A stretch of DNA of 64,000 nt, taken from NCBI GenBank assembly GCA_963744005.1, contig CAVURU010000004.1, positions 1,267,834-1,331,833 on the forward strand, in the 5' to 3' direction. This document shows, piece after piece, positions 55,018 through 63,810 of this stretch (position 1 is the first letter of the stretch; each line of letters opens with the position of its first letter). The stretch is from Palsa-504 sp963744005. GTDB lineage: Bacteria > Actinomycetota > Actinomycetes > Streptosporangiales > Streptosporangiaceae. The position numbers were made by a program, and so were the translations under genes. The notes beneath the pieces are model-generated. The model worked only from the letters and a program-made list of their open reading frames with translations. It did not search any database and was not told where the DNA came from.

Positions 55018-55847
55018 CGGCCCAGCCCGTCCCCCGGGGCGAGCCGCGGCCGGGGCACGTCCGGTTCCCGCGGGATGCGCGGTTCCCGCGGGACCTGCGG
55101 CGGCCGGGACGCGAGCGGCTCGGCGAACGCGGCCTGCGGCAGGTCGCGGATGGCCACCGGGAGCTGCCCGGGCTCGCCGAGCTCGGCGGCCGCGCGGGTC
55201 ACCATCGACCGGGCCTTCGGCGCAGTCAGGTAGATCACCTGCGCGTACTGGCCGGAGGTGAGCAGGTCGGCCATGATCCGGGTGGTCCGCGCGATGGGCT
55301 TGGCCGTCAGCTCGACCTCCACCGCCCAGATCTGCCCGGCGAACCGGCTGCCGGTGACGCTGGGCCAGTGGATCTCCGCGTCCGCCACGTGACCGTTCCG
55401 GCCGGCCGCCGGGCCGCGGGCCCGCAGCCGCCGTTCGGAGTGCCACCAGGCCTGCCCGGCCGCCCAGCCCGGGCTGGCCTCCAGCCACAGCCGGGCGGCC
55501 AGCACGGCGCGGATGTGCGCCAGCCGTCCCAGCGAGGGCTTGACCGCGGGGAACCCGAGGCCCGTCGCGCTCATCCCGTCCCGGGTCAGCCAGCACCACG
55601 TCGGCCCCGGCCCCAGGCTCCCGATCGCCGCGTAGCCGTACCGGCGCCACCGCGCCGTGATCGCGGGTATCCGGTCGGGCCTGGTCCGCAGGGCCGAGGC
55701 CAGCAGGTCAAAGGGCGCGCCGTAGTGCTCTGCGGTCAGCAGGAGCCCGTCGATGTCCCGCTGCGAGAGCCTGATGATCCCGGCGTCGCGCGGCCCGCGC
55801 CGGGCCGCCGGGCCCGGGGAGCCGGGCTCCCGTTCCTGTGCCGTCAT
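55014..55847 (-). CDS. Replication-relaxation family protein
   Basis: 277 residues. The N-terminal part is a winged-helix-like domain (RLSQRDIDGLLLTAEHYGAP, YAAIGSLGPGPTWCWLTRDG), and the C-terminal part resembles a nuclease-fold or sensor domain (AGQIWAVEVELTAKPIARTT, GQYAQVIYLTAPKARSMV) as in the replication-relaxation family of actinomycete conjugative elements. The VEVELTAK stretch resembles a restriction-endonuclease-like ExK motif. It is first in a coupled trio with the TraG-like ATPase and J-domain protein. No integrase, relaxase or att site is visible. Confidence 0.8.
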   Translation of the reverse strand: MTAQEREPGSPGPAARRGPRDAGIIRLSQRDIDGLLLTAEHYGAPFDLLASALRTRPDRIPAITARWRRYGYAAIGSLGPGPTWCWLTRDGMSATGLGFPAVKPSLGRLAHIRAVLAARLWLEASPGWAAGQAWWHSERRLRARGPAAGRNGHVADAEIHWPSVTGSRFAGQIWAVEVELTAKPIARTTRIMADLLTSGQYAQVIYLTAPKARSMVTRAAAELGEPGQLPVAIRDLPQAAFAEPLASRPPQVPREPRIPREPDVPRPRLAPGDGLGR

Positions 55848-55971
55848 CGGTTTCAGCCTTCCCGCCGCTGCGCATCTGGTGACGATTGTCGCGGCCGGGC
55901 GCAGACCGGGAGGTTCGGCGCGGAAGACGTAAGCGTCTCGTCAGGACTTGCCCGGGTAAGGTACTCCCGTG

Positions 55972-56961
55972 ATGGCGACCACCACCCTGGGACGCGGCGG
56001 CCCGGCGGTATCCCGGGCCGGCCTTGGGCTGATGGGCATGTCCGGCGTGTACGGCGAGGCCGATGACCAGGAGAGCATCGCCACCATCCACGCGGCCGTT
56101 GACGCGGGCATCACCCTGCTGGACACCGGCGACTTCTACGGGATGGGCCACAACGAGCTGCTGCTGCGCGATGCGCTGCGCCGCGGCATTCCGCGGGAAC
56201 GCGTGTTCATCCAGGTCAAGTTCGGCGGCCAGCGCGATCCGTCCGGTGCGTTCGTCGGCTACGACACCAGCCCCAACGCGACCAAGAACGCGCTGGCCTA
56301 CACGCTGACCAGGCTCGGCACCGACTACGTGGACCTCTACCAGCCGGCCCGGCTGGACCCGCAGATCCCGATCGAGGACACCGTGGGCGCCGTGGCCGAG
56401 ATGATCCAGGCCGGCTACGTCCGCTACCTCGGGCTGTCCGAGGTCGGCGCGGACACCATCCGGCGGGCGCACGCCGTTCATCCGGTGAGCGCCCTGCAGA
56501 TCGAGTACTCCCTGGTCAGCCGGGGTATCGAGCGGCAGATCCTGCCCACCGTACGTGAGCTCGGCATCAGCGTGACCGCCTACGGCATCCTGTCCCGCGG
56601 CCTGCTGAGCAGCAGCACCGCCCGGCTGGCCGAGGGCGACCCGCGCGCCCGCTTCCCCCGGTTCCGCGGCGAGAACCACGCCCGCAACCTCGAGCTGCTG
56701 GGCGCCCTGGAGGCCATCGCCGAGGCCAAGGAGGTCAGCGCGGCCCAGCTGGCCATCGCCTGGGTGGCCTCACGCGGGGACGACATCATCCCGCTCATCG
56801 GGACCAAGCGCCGTGACCGGCTGGCCGAGGCCCTGTCCGCGCTGGACCTGACGCTCAGCGACGACGACCTGGCCGCCATCGAGGCGGCCGTCCCGGCTGG
56901 CGCGGTCGCCGGGGAGCGGTACGAAGCCGCCCAGGTCGCGGCCCTGGACAGCGAGCGCTAG
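55972..56961 (+). CDS. Aldo/keto reductase (AKR13-like)
   Basis: 329 residues from the ATG at 55972 (GTG at 55969 is equally possible). The barrel start RAGLGLMGMSGVYGEADDQES and LDTGDFYGMGHNELLL (catalytic Asp and Tyr), Lys in VFIQVKFGG, and NADP loop IPLIGTKRRDRL are present. The usual His is absent: DLYQPARLDP replaces the xxQHRxD segment, as in some pyridoxal-reductase-like members, so kinetics or substrate may differ. It is convergent with the MFS pump on a shared CTAG. Confidence 0.9.
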   Translation: MATTTLGRGGPAVSRAGLGLMGMSGVYGEADDQESIATIHAAVDAGITLLDTGDFYGMGHNELLLRDALRRGIPRERVFIQVKFGGQRDPSGAFVGYDTSPNATKNALAYTLTRLGTDYVDLYQPARLDPQIPIEDTVGAVAEMIQAGYVRYLGLSEVGADTIRRAHAVHPVSALQIEYSLVSRGIERQILPTVRELGISVTAYGILSRGLLSSSTARLAEGDPRARFPRFRGENHARNLELLGALEAIAEAKEVSAAQLAIAWVASRGDDIIPLIGTKRRDRLAEALSALDLTLSDDDLAAIEAAVPAGAVAGERYEAAQVAALDSER

Positions 56962-58415
56962 CCGCCCGCAGGCTCGGCCGCCTCCTGAACGGCGGGCTGG
57001 AGCGGCCGGGGGCGCATGGTGGATGCGGCGTCGGCGTTCCGGATGGTGAAGGTGAATCCGATGCCCAGGGCCGCGATCGCCGCGGCGGTCAGGAACGCCG
57101 TGTGGAAGGCCGGGATCAGCGCGGCGCCGGTCGCCCCGGGCGGGGCGACGGTCGAGATGACGGTGACCAGGATGGCCACCCCGACGCCGCCCGCGACCTG
57201 GGTCTGGGTCTGGTACAGGGCTGAGGCACGGCCGGTGTCGGCCGAGGAGATGGTGGCGAACGACGCGGTCTGGCAGGCGATGACGCACCATCCGCTGGCG
57301 AAGCCGCTGCTGAAGGTCAGCACCCGGATCACCCAGGAACTGGTGTCCAGGCCGATGGTCACTCCGATCAGCACCCAGATCAGGATCACCCCGGACAGGC
57401 CGAAGATCGCCATCCGGCGCGGTCCGACCCGGGGGTAGACACGCGCCGCGAGCTGGGCGCTGATCAGGAGCCCGATGGCGCCCGGGAAGGTGGTCAGCCC
57501 CGAGCTGAGGGCCGATTCGCCCCGGGCCTGCTGCAGGAACTCCGGCATGATGAACAGGTAGGCGCTGTATCCGCCGGACTGGCACAGCTGGACCAGCGTG
57601 GTGGCGCGGAAGATCCGGTTGCGCAGCAGCCGCAGGTTCAGCATCGGAGTCTTCAGCCGCAGCTCGACGAAGACCATGGCGATCAGCGAGACCAGGCCGG
57701 TTATCCCGGTGGCGAGGATGATCGGGCTCGTCCAGCCGTGCTGCGGGGCCTGGCTGAGCGAGTACAGGACCAGGGCCAGCCCGCCGCCCGCCAGCACGAA
57801 GCCGGCCAGGTCTATCCGGCCCGCGGCCGGCTCGCGGTGCTCGAGCAGGAACAGCAGCGCGATGATCAGCGCGATGGAGCCGAACGGCACGTTGACGAAG
57901 AAGCACCAGCGCCAGGACAGGTAGGTGGTCAGGACGCCGCCCAGCAGCGGGCCGGTGGCCGGGCCGAGCGACATGCCCAGCATGACCATGCCGGTGGCGC
58001 GGGCCCGGCGGGCCGGCGGGAAGGTACGGAACAGCATGGCCTGCCCGACCGGGATGATCAGGCCGCCGCCGATACCCTGGATGACCCGGAAGATGACTAG
58101 CTCGGTCAGCGAGCCGGACAGGCCGCACAGGGCGGACGCCCCGGTGAACAGCGTCAGCGCGACCAGGAACGTGCGCCGGGTGCCGAACCGGTCTCCGATC
58201 CAGCCCGACGACGGGACCATCATGGCCAGCGTGATCAGGTAGCTCAGCGTCACCCACTGCGCGTCGGCCAGCGAGGAGTGGAAGTCCCGGGCCACCGAGG
58301 GCAACGCGGTGTAGATGATCGTGTTGTCCACCACGGTCATGTACAAGGCGACCGTGTACACCACCAGGACGACCAGCTCCTGGTTCGGCCGCCACCGGAT
58401 CACGTCAACCTCCAT
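56958..58415 (-). CDS. MFS drug exporter, DHA2 (EmrB/QacA) type
   Basis: 485 residues with 14 hydrophobic helices. Motif LYMTVVDNTIIYTALPSVAR is the DHA2 helix-1 signature, DRFGTRRTFL is motif A, and MSLGPATGPLLGG is motif C of antiporters. It exports hydrophobic drugs or metabolites by proton antiport. It is divergent from a TetR gene with a 211-base spacer that holds repeated TTTAGAA boxes, so control by that repressor is likely. Confidence 0.92.
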   Translation of the reverse strand: MEVDVIRWRPNQELVVLVVYTVALYMTVVDNTIIYTALPSVARDFHSSLADAQWVTLSYLITLAMMVPSSGWIGDRFGTRRTFLVALTLFTGASALCGLSGSLTELVIFRVIQGIGGGLIIPVGQAMLFRTFPPARRARATGMVMLGMSLGPATGPLLGGVLTTYLSWRWCFFVNVPFGSIALIIALLFLLEHREPAAGRIDLAGFVLAGGGLALVLYSLSQAPQHGWTSPIILATGITGLVSLIAMVFVELRLKTPMLNLRLLRNRIFRATTLVQLCQSGGYSAYLFIMPEFLQQARGESALSSGLTTFPGAIGLLISAQLAARVYPRVGPRRMAIFGLSGVILIWVLIGVTIGLDTSSWVIRVLTFSSGFASGWCVIACQTASFATISSADTGRASALYQTQTQVAGGVGVAILVTVISTVAPPGATGAALIPAFHTAFLTAAAIAALGIGFTFTIRNADAASTMRPRPLQPAVQEAAEPAGG

Positions 58416-58626
58416 GGCCCCGGTCCCGCCCGCGGAGCGCTGAACCGATATTTAGAATTCTTTAGAACGAAACTCTAGATCTTGCGCGCCGCTGGCTGTC
58501 AAGCAGGGACCATGGCCGACGGCGGGGCCCGGCCGATCGAAGCCGACGTCACGGCGATTAATGAACTGTGTTCTAAGATGTGGCCAGGCACGGCCCCGGG
58601 TTCCGTGCGGGCAGGAGCGAGCCGAG
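58416..58626. promoter_or_regulatory. Divergent MFS/TetR control region with TTTAGAA repeats
   Basis: TTTAGAATTC (58451-58460) and TTTAGAACGA (58461-58470) are direct repeats one helical turn apart, ahead of the MFS start. GTTCTAA (58570-58576) is the exact inverse of TTAGAAC (58462-58468), ahead of the TetR gene. The region is AT-rich. These are candidate TetR operators that would repress both genes. Confidence 0.5.
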
Positions 58627-59286
58627 ATGGCGCAGGCACCCGACGAGGTAGCGGAGCGGCAGCAGGACGGGCCGCCTGCCCCGGCCTGGCAATGGGCGCG
58701 GACCGAGCAGACCCGCAGCGACCTGCTGGAGGCGGCCCGCGAGGTTTTCGCCGAGCAGGGCTACACCTGCGCCAAGGTCACCGACATCGCCGCGCGGGCC
58801 GGGCTGAGCGTGGGCAGCATCTATCACCACTTCGGCGGCAAGAGCGAGCTGTACCTGGCCCTGTGGCGGCGCTACAACCTGGCGCGCGAGGACGCGGCCG
58901 CCCGCGCCGTGGCCCGGGCCCGGAACGCGGGCACCGACGGCGCCGCGGCCTTGTGGGCCGCGGGCGCCCAGGGCATCCTGCGCACCACCTGGAAGCGCCG
59001 GGACCTGGCCGCCCTGTTCTGCGCCGGGAACGGTCCGCCCGACTTCGAGGACATGCGCCAGAACCGCAAGGGCGACCAGGGCGGTCCCGGTGACGCGCTG
59101 CTGCGGCTGTCCGGCAGCTCCCGTGACCCGCTGCTGGCCGCCGTCCTGGCCGCCCTGCTGCACGAGGGCGCCCGGGCCGTGGTCGCGGCCGGGTCGCACC
59201 GCCAGGCCGAGGCGGCCATCAGCGACATCCTCGAGTACAGCCGCCGTCTCATGGCCGGCGAGCCCGCCGCGGCGCCCGCCGGCTGA
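58627..59286 (+). CDS. TetR-family transcriptional regulator
   Basis: 219 residues from the ATG at 58627 (AGGAG upstream; an upstream GTG or ATG adds sequence without likeness). The helix-turn-helix is TDIAARAGLSVGSIYHHFGG (about residues 50-69). The C-terminal ligand domain is Ala/Arg-rich with conserved-like LRTTWKRRDLAALFCAG. It very likely represses the divergent DHA2 exporter and itself, released by an exported compound. Confidence 0.92.
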   Translation: MAQAPDEVAERQQDGPPAPAWQWARTEQTRSDLLEAAREVFAEQGYTCAKVTDIAARAGLSVGSIYHHFGGKSELYLALWRRYNLAREDAAARAVARARNAGTDGAAALWAAGAQGILRTTWKRRDLAALFCAGNGPPDFEDMRQNRKGDQGGPGDALLRLSGSSRDPLLAAVLAALLHEGARAVVAAGSHRQAEAAISDILEYSRRLMAGEPAAAPAG

Positions 59287-59289
59287 GGG

Positions 59290-60069
59290 TCAGGCCCCGG
59301 CGGCCTCGGCCCCCGTCTCAGCCTCGGGTTCCGCCGCTATCTCGCCGGACGCCAGCGACTCGATCGGCGGCTCCGGGTACAGCACCCGGTGCAGCCCGGC
59401 CGCGATCGCGCCCCCGATCAGCGGCGCGACGATGAACAGCCAGACCTGGCTCAGCGCGGTGCCCCCGACGACCAGCGCCGGGCCGAGGCTCCGGGCCGGG
59501 TTGACCGACGTGCCGGTGATCGGGATGCCGATGAGATGGACCACGGTCAGGCTCAGGCCGATGACGATCCCGGCCGTGGCGGGATTGGCGATCTTGCTCG
59601 TGGCGCCCAGGACGGCGAAGACGAAGACGGCCGTCAGGACCACCTCGGCCAGGAAGGCGCCGCCCGCGTTGATGTGGATCGCGCTCGCCGCGCCCCAGCC
59701 GTTGGCCCCCAGGCCCGTCTTGGACCGGCTGTACAGCGGCGAGCAGGCGAACGTCCCCCACAGCAGCAGGGCCCCCAGGATGCCCCCGATGAACTGGGCG
59801 ATCCAGTAGACCACGGCCTCGACCAGCGGGATCCGGCCCGACAGCAGGACGCCCATGGTGACGGCCGGGTTGATGTGGCAGCCGGAGATGGGGCCGAGCA
59901 CGTAGGCCAGCGCGAGCAGGACCAGGCCGAAGGCCAGCGCCGTGACGACCACGCCGGCCGCGAAGCTGTCTCCGGCCGCGCCGAACCCGAACGACAACGT
60001 GGCGGCGCCGACGGCCAGGTAGACCAGCAACGCCGTGCCGAGCAGTTCCGCGGCGATTTTCCGGACCAT
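59290..60069 (-). CDS. aqpZ: Aquaporin (MIP family, AqpZ-like)
   Basis: 259 residues from the ATG at 60069. Six membrane helices and both half-helix NPA motifs are present (GCHINPAVTMG and GTSVNPARSLG), with Arg after the second NPA forming the selectivity filter. Conserved AQP features include AELLGTALLVY at the start. It passes water, possibly small solutes. The C-terminal tail is acidic (EIAAEPEAETGAEAAGA). It is convergent with the TetR gene, which stops 3 bases away. Confidence 0.94.
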   Translation of the reverse strand: MVRKIAAELLGTALLVYLAVGAATLSFGFGAAGDSFAAGVVVTALAFGLVLLALAYVLGPISGCHINPAVTMGVLLSGRIPLVEAVVYWIAQFIGGILGALLLWGTFACSPLYSRSKTGLGANGWGAASAIHINAGGAFLAEVVLTAVFVFAVLGATSKIANPATAGIVIGLSLTVVHLIGIPITGTSVNPARSLGPALVVGGTALSQVWLFIVAPLIGGAIAAGLHRVLYPEPPIESLASGEIAAEPEAETGAEAAGA

Positions 60070-60167
60070 GGTGCCCCCAAAGGTCTGTTCCGGTAACCAG
60101 CGGCTCAAATCTAACACTTGACCCTTTTACGCCATGTCAGTTAGGGCATATGGGGCGTAGCCGGATG

Positions 60168-61016
60168 TCACACTGAGAGCTCTTCCGGCTGCTGGCTGAC
60201 CGCGGGCCCGGCGGGCGGACGGCCCCGCCGCAGCCGCCGCGCCAGCCGCTGCGCGGTCACGACCAGGGCCACCAGCACCGCGGCCACGATCCCGTCCAGC
60301 CAGAAGTGATTGGCCGTGATCACCACGACCAGCATGGTCGCCACCGGGTAGGCCGCGGCCAGCCACCGCCACCGGCTCCGCGACACGGTGATCACCGCCA
60401 GGGCGACGATCACCGCCCAGCCCACGTGCACTGACGGCATCGCCGACAACTGGTCCGCGTCGAATCCGCCCGCCCAGGAGTACACCGACTGCCCGTACCG
60501 GGCCGCGGTGTCGACCATCCCGGTCGCCGGCAGCAGCCGCGGCGGCGCCACCGGGATGAACTGAATGAGCAGGCTGACCCCGGTGAACAGGGCCACCGTG
60601 GTCCGGAGCCGCGGGTAGTCGGCGCGGTGCCACGCGTACAGCCAGATCAGGCAGCTGCCCAGCAGCGGGAAGTGCAGCACGTCGTAGTAGAGATTGCATG
60701 CCTGGACCAGCAGCGGATGGGCCAGGAACGGGTGCTGGACGGCCGTCTCGCTGGGCAGGTGCAGCACCCGTTCGGCGTCCCACAGCCAGCGCGCCCGGGG
60801 CAGCGCCCCGGCCTGGCTCAGCACCGTGAACGACCCGGCCAGCTGCCACAGCCCGTACAGCGCGAACAGCAGCCCGGCCTCCCAGGCCACGCCACCCCAC
60901 AGACTCCACCCGGTCCAGGTCCGCCCCACCTGCGGCACCCGGCTCAGCGCCGCCGCGGCCGCCAGGCAGCCCGCGATGACCAGCGCGTACTGCCAGGTCA
61001 GCATGAAGTGTGGCAC
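60168..61016 (-). CDS. PAP2-family membrane phosphatase-like protein
   Basis: 282 residues from a GTG at 61016. About six hydrophobic helices and the PAP2 motifs: substrate-binding segment around APPRLLP, PSVHVGW (SxxH motif AMPSVHVG) and HFWLDGI (Cx-HxxxD). It resembles inositol-phosphorylceramide-synthase-type PAP2 proteins (DUF5933/AUR1-like layout), which transfer or remove lipid phosphates at the membrane. It is transcribed in the same direction as the aquaporin gene but 99 bases away. Confidence 0.88.
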   Translation of the reverse strand: MPHFMLTWQYALVIAGCLAAAAALSRVPQVGRTWTGWSLWGGVAWEAGLLFALYGLWQLAGSFTVLSQAGALPRARWLWDAERVLHLPSETAVQHPFLAHPLLVQACNLYYDVLHFPLLGSCLIWLYAWHRADYPRLRTTVALFTGVSLLIQFIPVAPPRLLPATGMVDTAARYGQSVYSWAGGFDADQLSAMPSVHVGWAVIVALAVITVSRSRWRWLAAAYPVATMLVVVITANHFWLDGIVAAVLVALVVTAQRLARRLRRGRPPAGPAVSQQPEELSV

Positions 61017-61065
61017 GTCCGAGCCCCCGGAACGTCAAACGGTTACACCAGCAGTACCCCGGATG

Positions 61066-61674
61066 CTAGCGCCCGTTGTGGCTGACCCCGGAGGGATCGG
61101 GCTCGCCCGGGGGCAGGGACACGCTGCCGGTCACGTCGGCGGCCAGCCGGACCCGGTCCCCGTCGACCAGCCGGACCTCGTTGCCGGGCAGCACCCGGTC
61201 ATCGTTCACGTAGGTGCCGTTGGTGGAGTGCTCATCCCTGATCGAGGCGTGCCCCGAGTCGTCCACCTGCACCGTGGCGTGCCGCCGGGACACGTTGTCG
61301 AACCGGGCGAACGCCGCGGCCACCAGTGACTCGGCCGGGTCGCGGCCCAGCAGGACGGACGTTCCGGCCGGGATCTCCACGTTGCCGGTGGGGAAGGTGA
61401 TCCGCATGACGACGGGGGAGATGCGGCGGCGCCGGCCGGTCGGCAGCGGCTCTCCGCAGTTGGCGCAGACCACGTCGGCCGCATCGGACACCGGGGTACC
61501 GCAGCGCGGGCAGCTGGCCGCGGGATCCCCGCTGATGAACTTCTGGGAAATGGTCGGCGTCAGCAGATCTTCTTCGGGCCCGGAGGAATGCGGCAGGTTC
61601 GCGCCGCACCGGAAGCAGATCAGGTCCTCCTGCTGGACCTTAACGCCGCAATCTGGGCAGGTCAGGCTGGCCAT
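61066..61674 (-). CDS. Zinc-ribbon FHA-domain protein
   Basis: 202 residues. Two zinc ribbons (CPDC with CFRC at 6-24; CPRC with CANC at 55-73) lead to a forkhead-associated domain: VLLGRDP, NVSRRHATVQVDD, IRDEHSTNGTYVND. FHA domains bind phosphothreonine, so it is probably a substrate or adaptor of a Ser/Thr kinase such as the one at 20.4-22.3 kb, although it is far away. It is cytoplasmic and divergent from the acyl-CoA dehydrogenase gene. Confidence 0.92.
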   Translation of the reverse strand: MASLTCPDCGVKVQQEDLICFRCGANLPHSSGPEEDLLTPTISQKFISGDPAASCPRCGTPVSDAADVVCANCGEPLPTGRRRRISPVVMRITFPTGNVEIPAGTSVLLGRDPAESLVAAAFARFDNVSRRHATVQVDDSGHASIRDEHSTNGTYVNDDRVLPGNEVRLVDGDRVRLAADVTGSVSLPPGEPDPSGVSHNGR

Positions 61675-61846
61675 GGCCTCACTCTCGGATAGGAATACCG
61701 GCCCAGGTTAGATTACCGTGCGGGACGCTGGGGGGACGACCCCTGGGAAACCGCCCGATCGCCGCCGAAAACCCCATCCTCCTCCGGCGCCCGGACCAGC
61801 CGGCCGCCGCATGCCCGCGCGGCGGGGCTCGTGCTTAGGTGGGGTC

Positions 61847-63004
61847 ATGGTCAGTTACCAGCTTGCGCCGGAGCAGCAGGAACTGCGCGAATCGGTCGCC
61901 CGGTTCGCCCGCGAGGTCGTGGCGCCGGTCATCGGCGGCTACTACGAGCGCGGCGAGTTCCCCTACGACCTGGTGGCCGGGATGGGCAGGCTCGGCCTGT
62001 TCGGCCTGCCCTTCCCCGAGGAGTACGGCGGCATGGGCGGCGACTACTTCGCGCTCTGCCTCGCGCTGGAGGAACTGGCCCGGGTCGATTCCTCGGTCGC
62101 CATCACCCTGGAGGCGGCGGTCTCGCTCGGCGCGATGCCGGTCTTCCTGTTCGGCACCGATGAGCAGCGGCGCACCTGGCTGCCCGCCCTGTGCGCGGGG
62201 GAGCGGCTGGCCGCCTTCGGGCTGACCGAGCCGGCCGGCGGCTCCGACATCCCCGGCACCATGCGGACCACGGCCCGGCTCGAGGACGAGCAGTGGGTGG
62301 TCGACGGCAGCAAGGCCTTCATCACCAACGCGGGCACCGCGATCACCGCACTGGTCACCGTCCTGGCCATCACCGGCCGAGATGCGGGCGGCCGCAAGGA
62401 GATCAGTTCGATCATCATCCCGAACGGGACGTCGGGATTTGCCCCCGGACCGCCGTATTCGAAGGTCGGATGGTGCGCCTCCGACACCCGGGAGCTGTCC
62501 TTCTCCGGCTGTCGCGTCCCGGCCGGGAACCTGCTCGGTGAGCGCGGCCGGGGTTACGCCCAGTTCCTGCAGATCCTGGACGCGGGCCGGGTGGCGATCG
62601 CCGCACTGGCCACCGGCCTGGCCCAGGGCTGCGTGGACGAGTGCGTGGCCTACGCCGGGCAGCGCGAGGCCTTCGGCCGTCCGCTGTCCGGCCATCAGGC
62701 CATTCAGTTCACCCTGGCCGACATGGCGGCGCGCGTGCACGCCGCCCGGCTGGTCTGGTACGACGCGGCCGCCCGGCTGGTGGCCGGGCAGCCGGTCAAG
62801 AAGGAATCGGCCATCGCCAAGCTGACCGCCTCTAACGCCGCCATGGACAACGCGCGCGCCGCGACGCAGGTCTTCGGCGGGGCCGGTTTCATGAACTCCT
62901 CGCCCGTCGGCCGCTTCTATCGCGACGCCAAGGTCCTGGAGATCGGCGAGGGCACCTCGGAGGTCCAGCGCATGCTCATCGGCAGGGAACTGGGCCTCGG
63001 GTGA
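61847..63004 (+). CDS. Acyl-CoA dehydrogenase
   Basis: 385 residues, the family size. FAD and substrate motifs are present: AFGLTEPAGGSDIPGT, WVVDGSKAFITNAGTA, AFGRPLSGHQAIQFTLADMA, ATQVFGGAGFMNSSPVGRFY and RDAKVLEIGEGTSEVQRML; the Glu in GEGTSEVQ is the usual catalytic base position. It oxidises acyl-CoA at C2-C3 in fatty-acid or branched-chain catabolism. There is no electron-transfer-flavoprotein gene nearby. It converges with the IclR gene, which ends 9 bases away. Confidence 0.94.
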   Translation: MVSYQLAPEQQELRESVARFAREVVAPVIGGYYERGEFPYDLVAGMGRLGLFGLPFPEEYGGMGGDYFALCLALEELARVDSSVAITLEAAVSLGAMPVFLFGTDEQRRTWLPALCAGERLAAFGLTEPAGGSDIPGTMRTTARLEDEQWVVDGSKAFITNAGTAITALVTVLAITGRDAGGRKEISSIIIPNGTSGFAPGPPYSKVGWCASDTRELSFSGCRVPAGNLLGERGRGYAQFLQILDAGRVAIAALATGLAQGCVDECVAYAGQREAFGRPLSGHQAIQFTLADMAARVHAARLVWYDAAARLVAGQPVKKESAIAKLTASNAAMDNARAATQVFGGAGFMNSSPVGRFYRDAKVLEIGEGTSEVQRMLIGRELGLG

Positions 63005-63012
63005 GGCGGGCG

Positions 63013-63810
63013 TTACCGGCGGGCCATGCTCGGCTGATCGGCGTGATCTTTGAGCGGGCGGAACTGGTAGCTGGGTGTTGTCCCGCCGAGCGCTATGGTG
63101 GCGCGGGCGGCGGCTGTCTTGACGTCGTCGCAGACCGGATCGAGGGACGAGGCGGAGCCGCGCAGCAGGCTCACGCCGATGGCGCCCTTGAGCCCGGTGA
63201 GGCCGAATACCGGTGCGGCGACGCACTGGATGCCGACCGCGACGGCGCCGTCGTCAGTCGCGAAGCCTCGCCCGCGGATCTGGGCGAGTTCGGCGGTGAG
63301 ATCGGGCAGGGAGACCGCCTGCCCGTCGGCTCCGCGAGTGGCCAGTTCGACGTGGCCGGGCAGGCGGTCGGCCTCGAGCCAGGCCAGGCAGGCCTTGCCG
63401 ACGGCGGTCAGGTGGGACGGGAGGCGGGCGCCGATCGCGCTCGCGAGCTGGATCCCCAGCGTGGGCGGCTCTTCCTTGCACAGGTAGAGGACTTCGGTGC
63501 CGTCGAGGACCGCGTAATGCGAGGTGATGTTCAGGGCGCGGGTCAGCCGGGCGAGTTCGGGTGCCACGGCGCCGGCCGTGCCGGAGACCCGCAGATGAGC
63601 GGAGCCGACCTCGAAGGCCTTCAGGCCGATCGAGTAGGCGGCCGGCGAGGACACGGTCACGAAGGATTCGCTGGCTAGGTCGCGCAGGATGGTGTAGGCC
63701 GTGCTTTTGGGTATGTTGAGCTCGCTGGCGATCTCGGCGAGCGTCATCGGCGTCTGGCTGCGTGCTAGCCGGTCCAGGATTCGCGCCGCCCTGATGACCG
63801 AGGTGCTCAT
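63013..63810 (-). CDS. IclR-family transcriptional regulator
   Basis: 265 residues: N-terminal winged helix (MTLAEIASELNIPKSTAYTI, about residues 22-41), then an IclR effector domain (YAVLDGTEVLYLCKEEPPTL, HLTAVGKACLAWLEAD, GVSLLRGSA). Effectors are often aromatic acids, glyoxylate or their CoA esters. GGAG precedes the ATG at 63810. Its codons are less GC-extreme than those of its neighbours, and the sequence beyond it to the window end is AT-richer, which may mark the edge of a different region. A target gene probably lies outside the window, upstream. Confidence 0.93.
   Translation of the reverse strand: MSTSVIRAARILDRLARSQTPMTLAEIASELNIPKSTAYTILRDLASESFVTVSSPAAYSIGLKAFEVGSAHLRVSGTAGAVAPELARLTRALNITSHYAVLDGTEVLYLCKEEPPTLGIQLASAIGARLPSHLTAVGKACLAWLEADRLPGHVELATRGADGQAVSLPDLTAELAQIRGRGFATDDGAVAVGIQCVAAPVFGLTGLKGAIGVSLLRGSASSLDPVCDDVKTAAARATIALGGTTPSYQFRPLKDHADQPSMARR

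Noticed and set aside
55014..55847. Integrative conjugative element boundary
   Set aside because: Despite conjugation-related families, I see no integrase, relaxase, tRNA gene or flanking direct repeats that would mark an inserted element.
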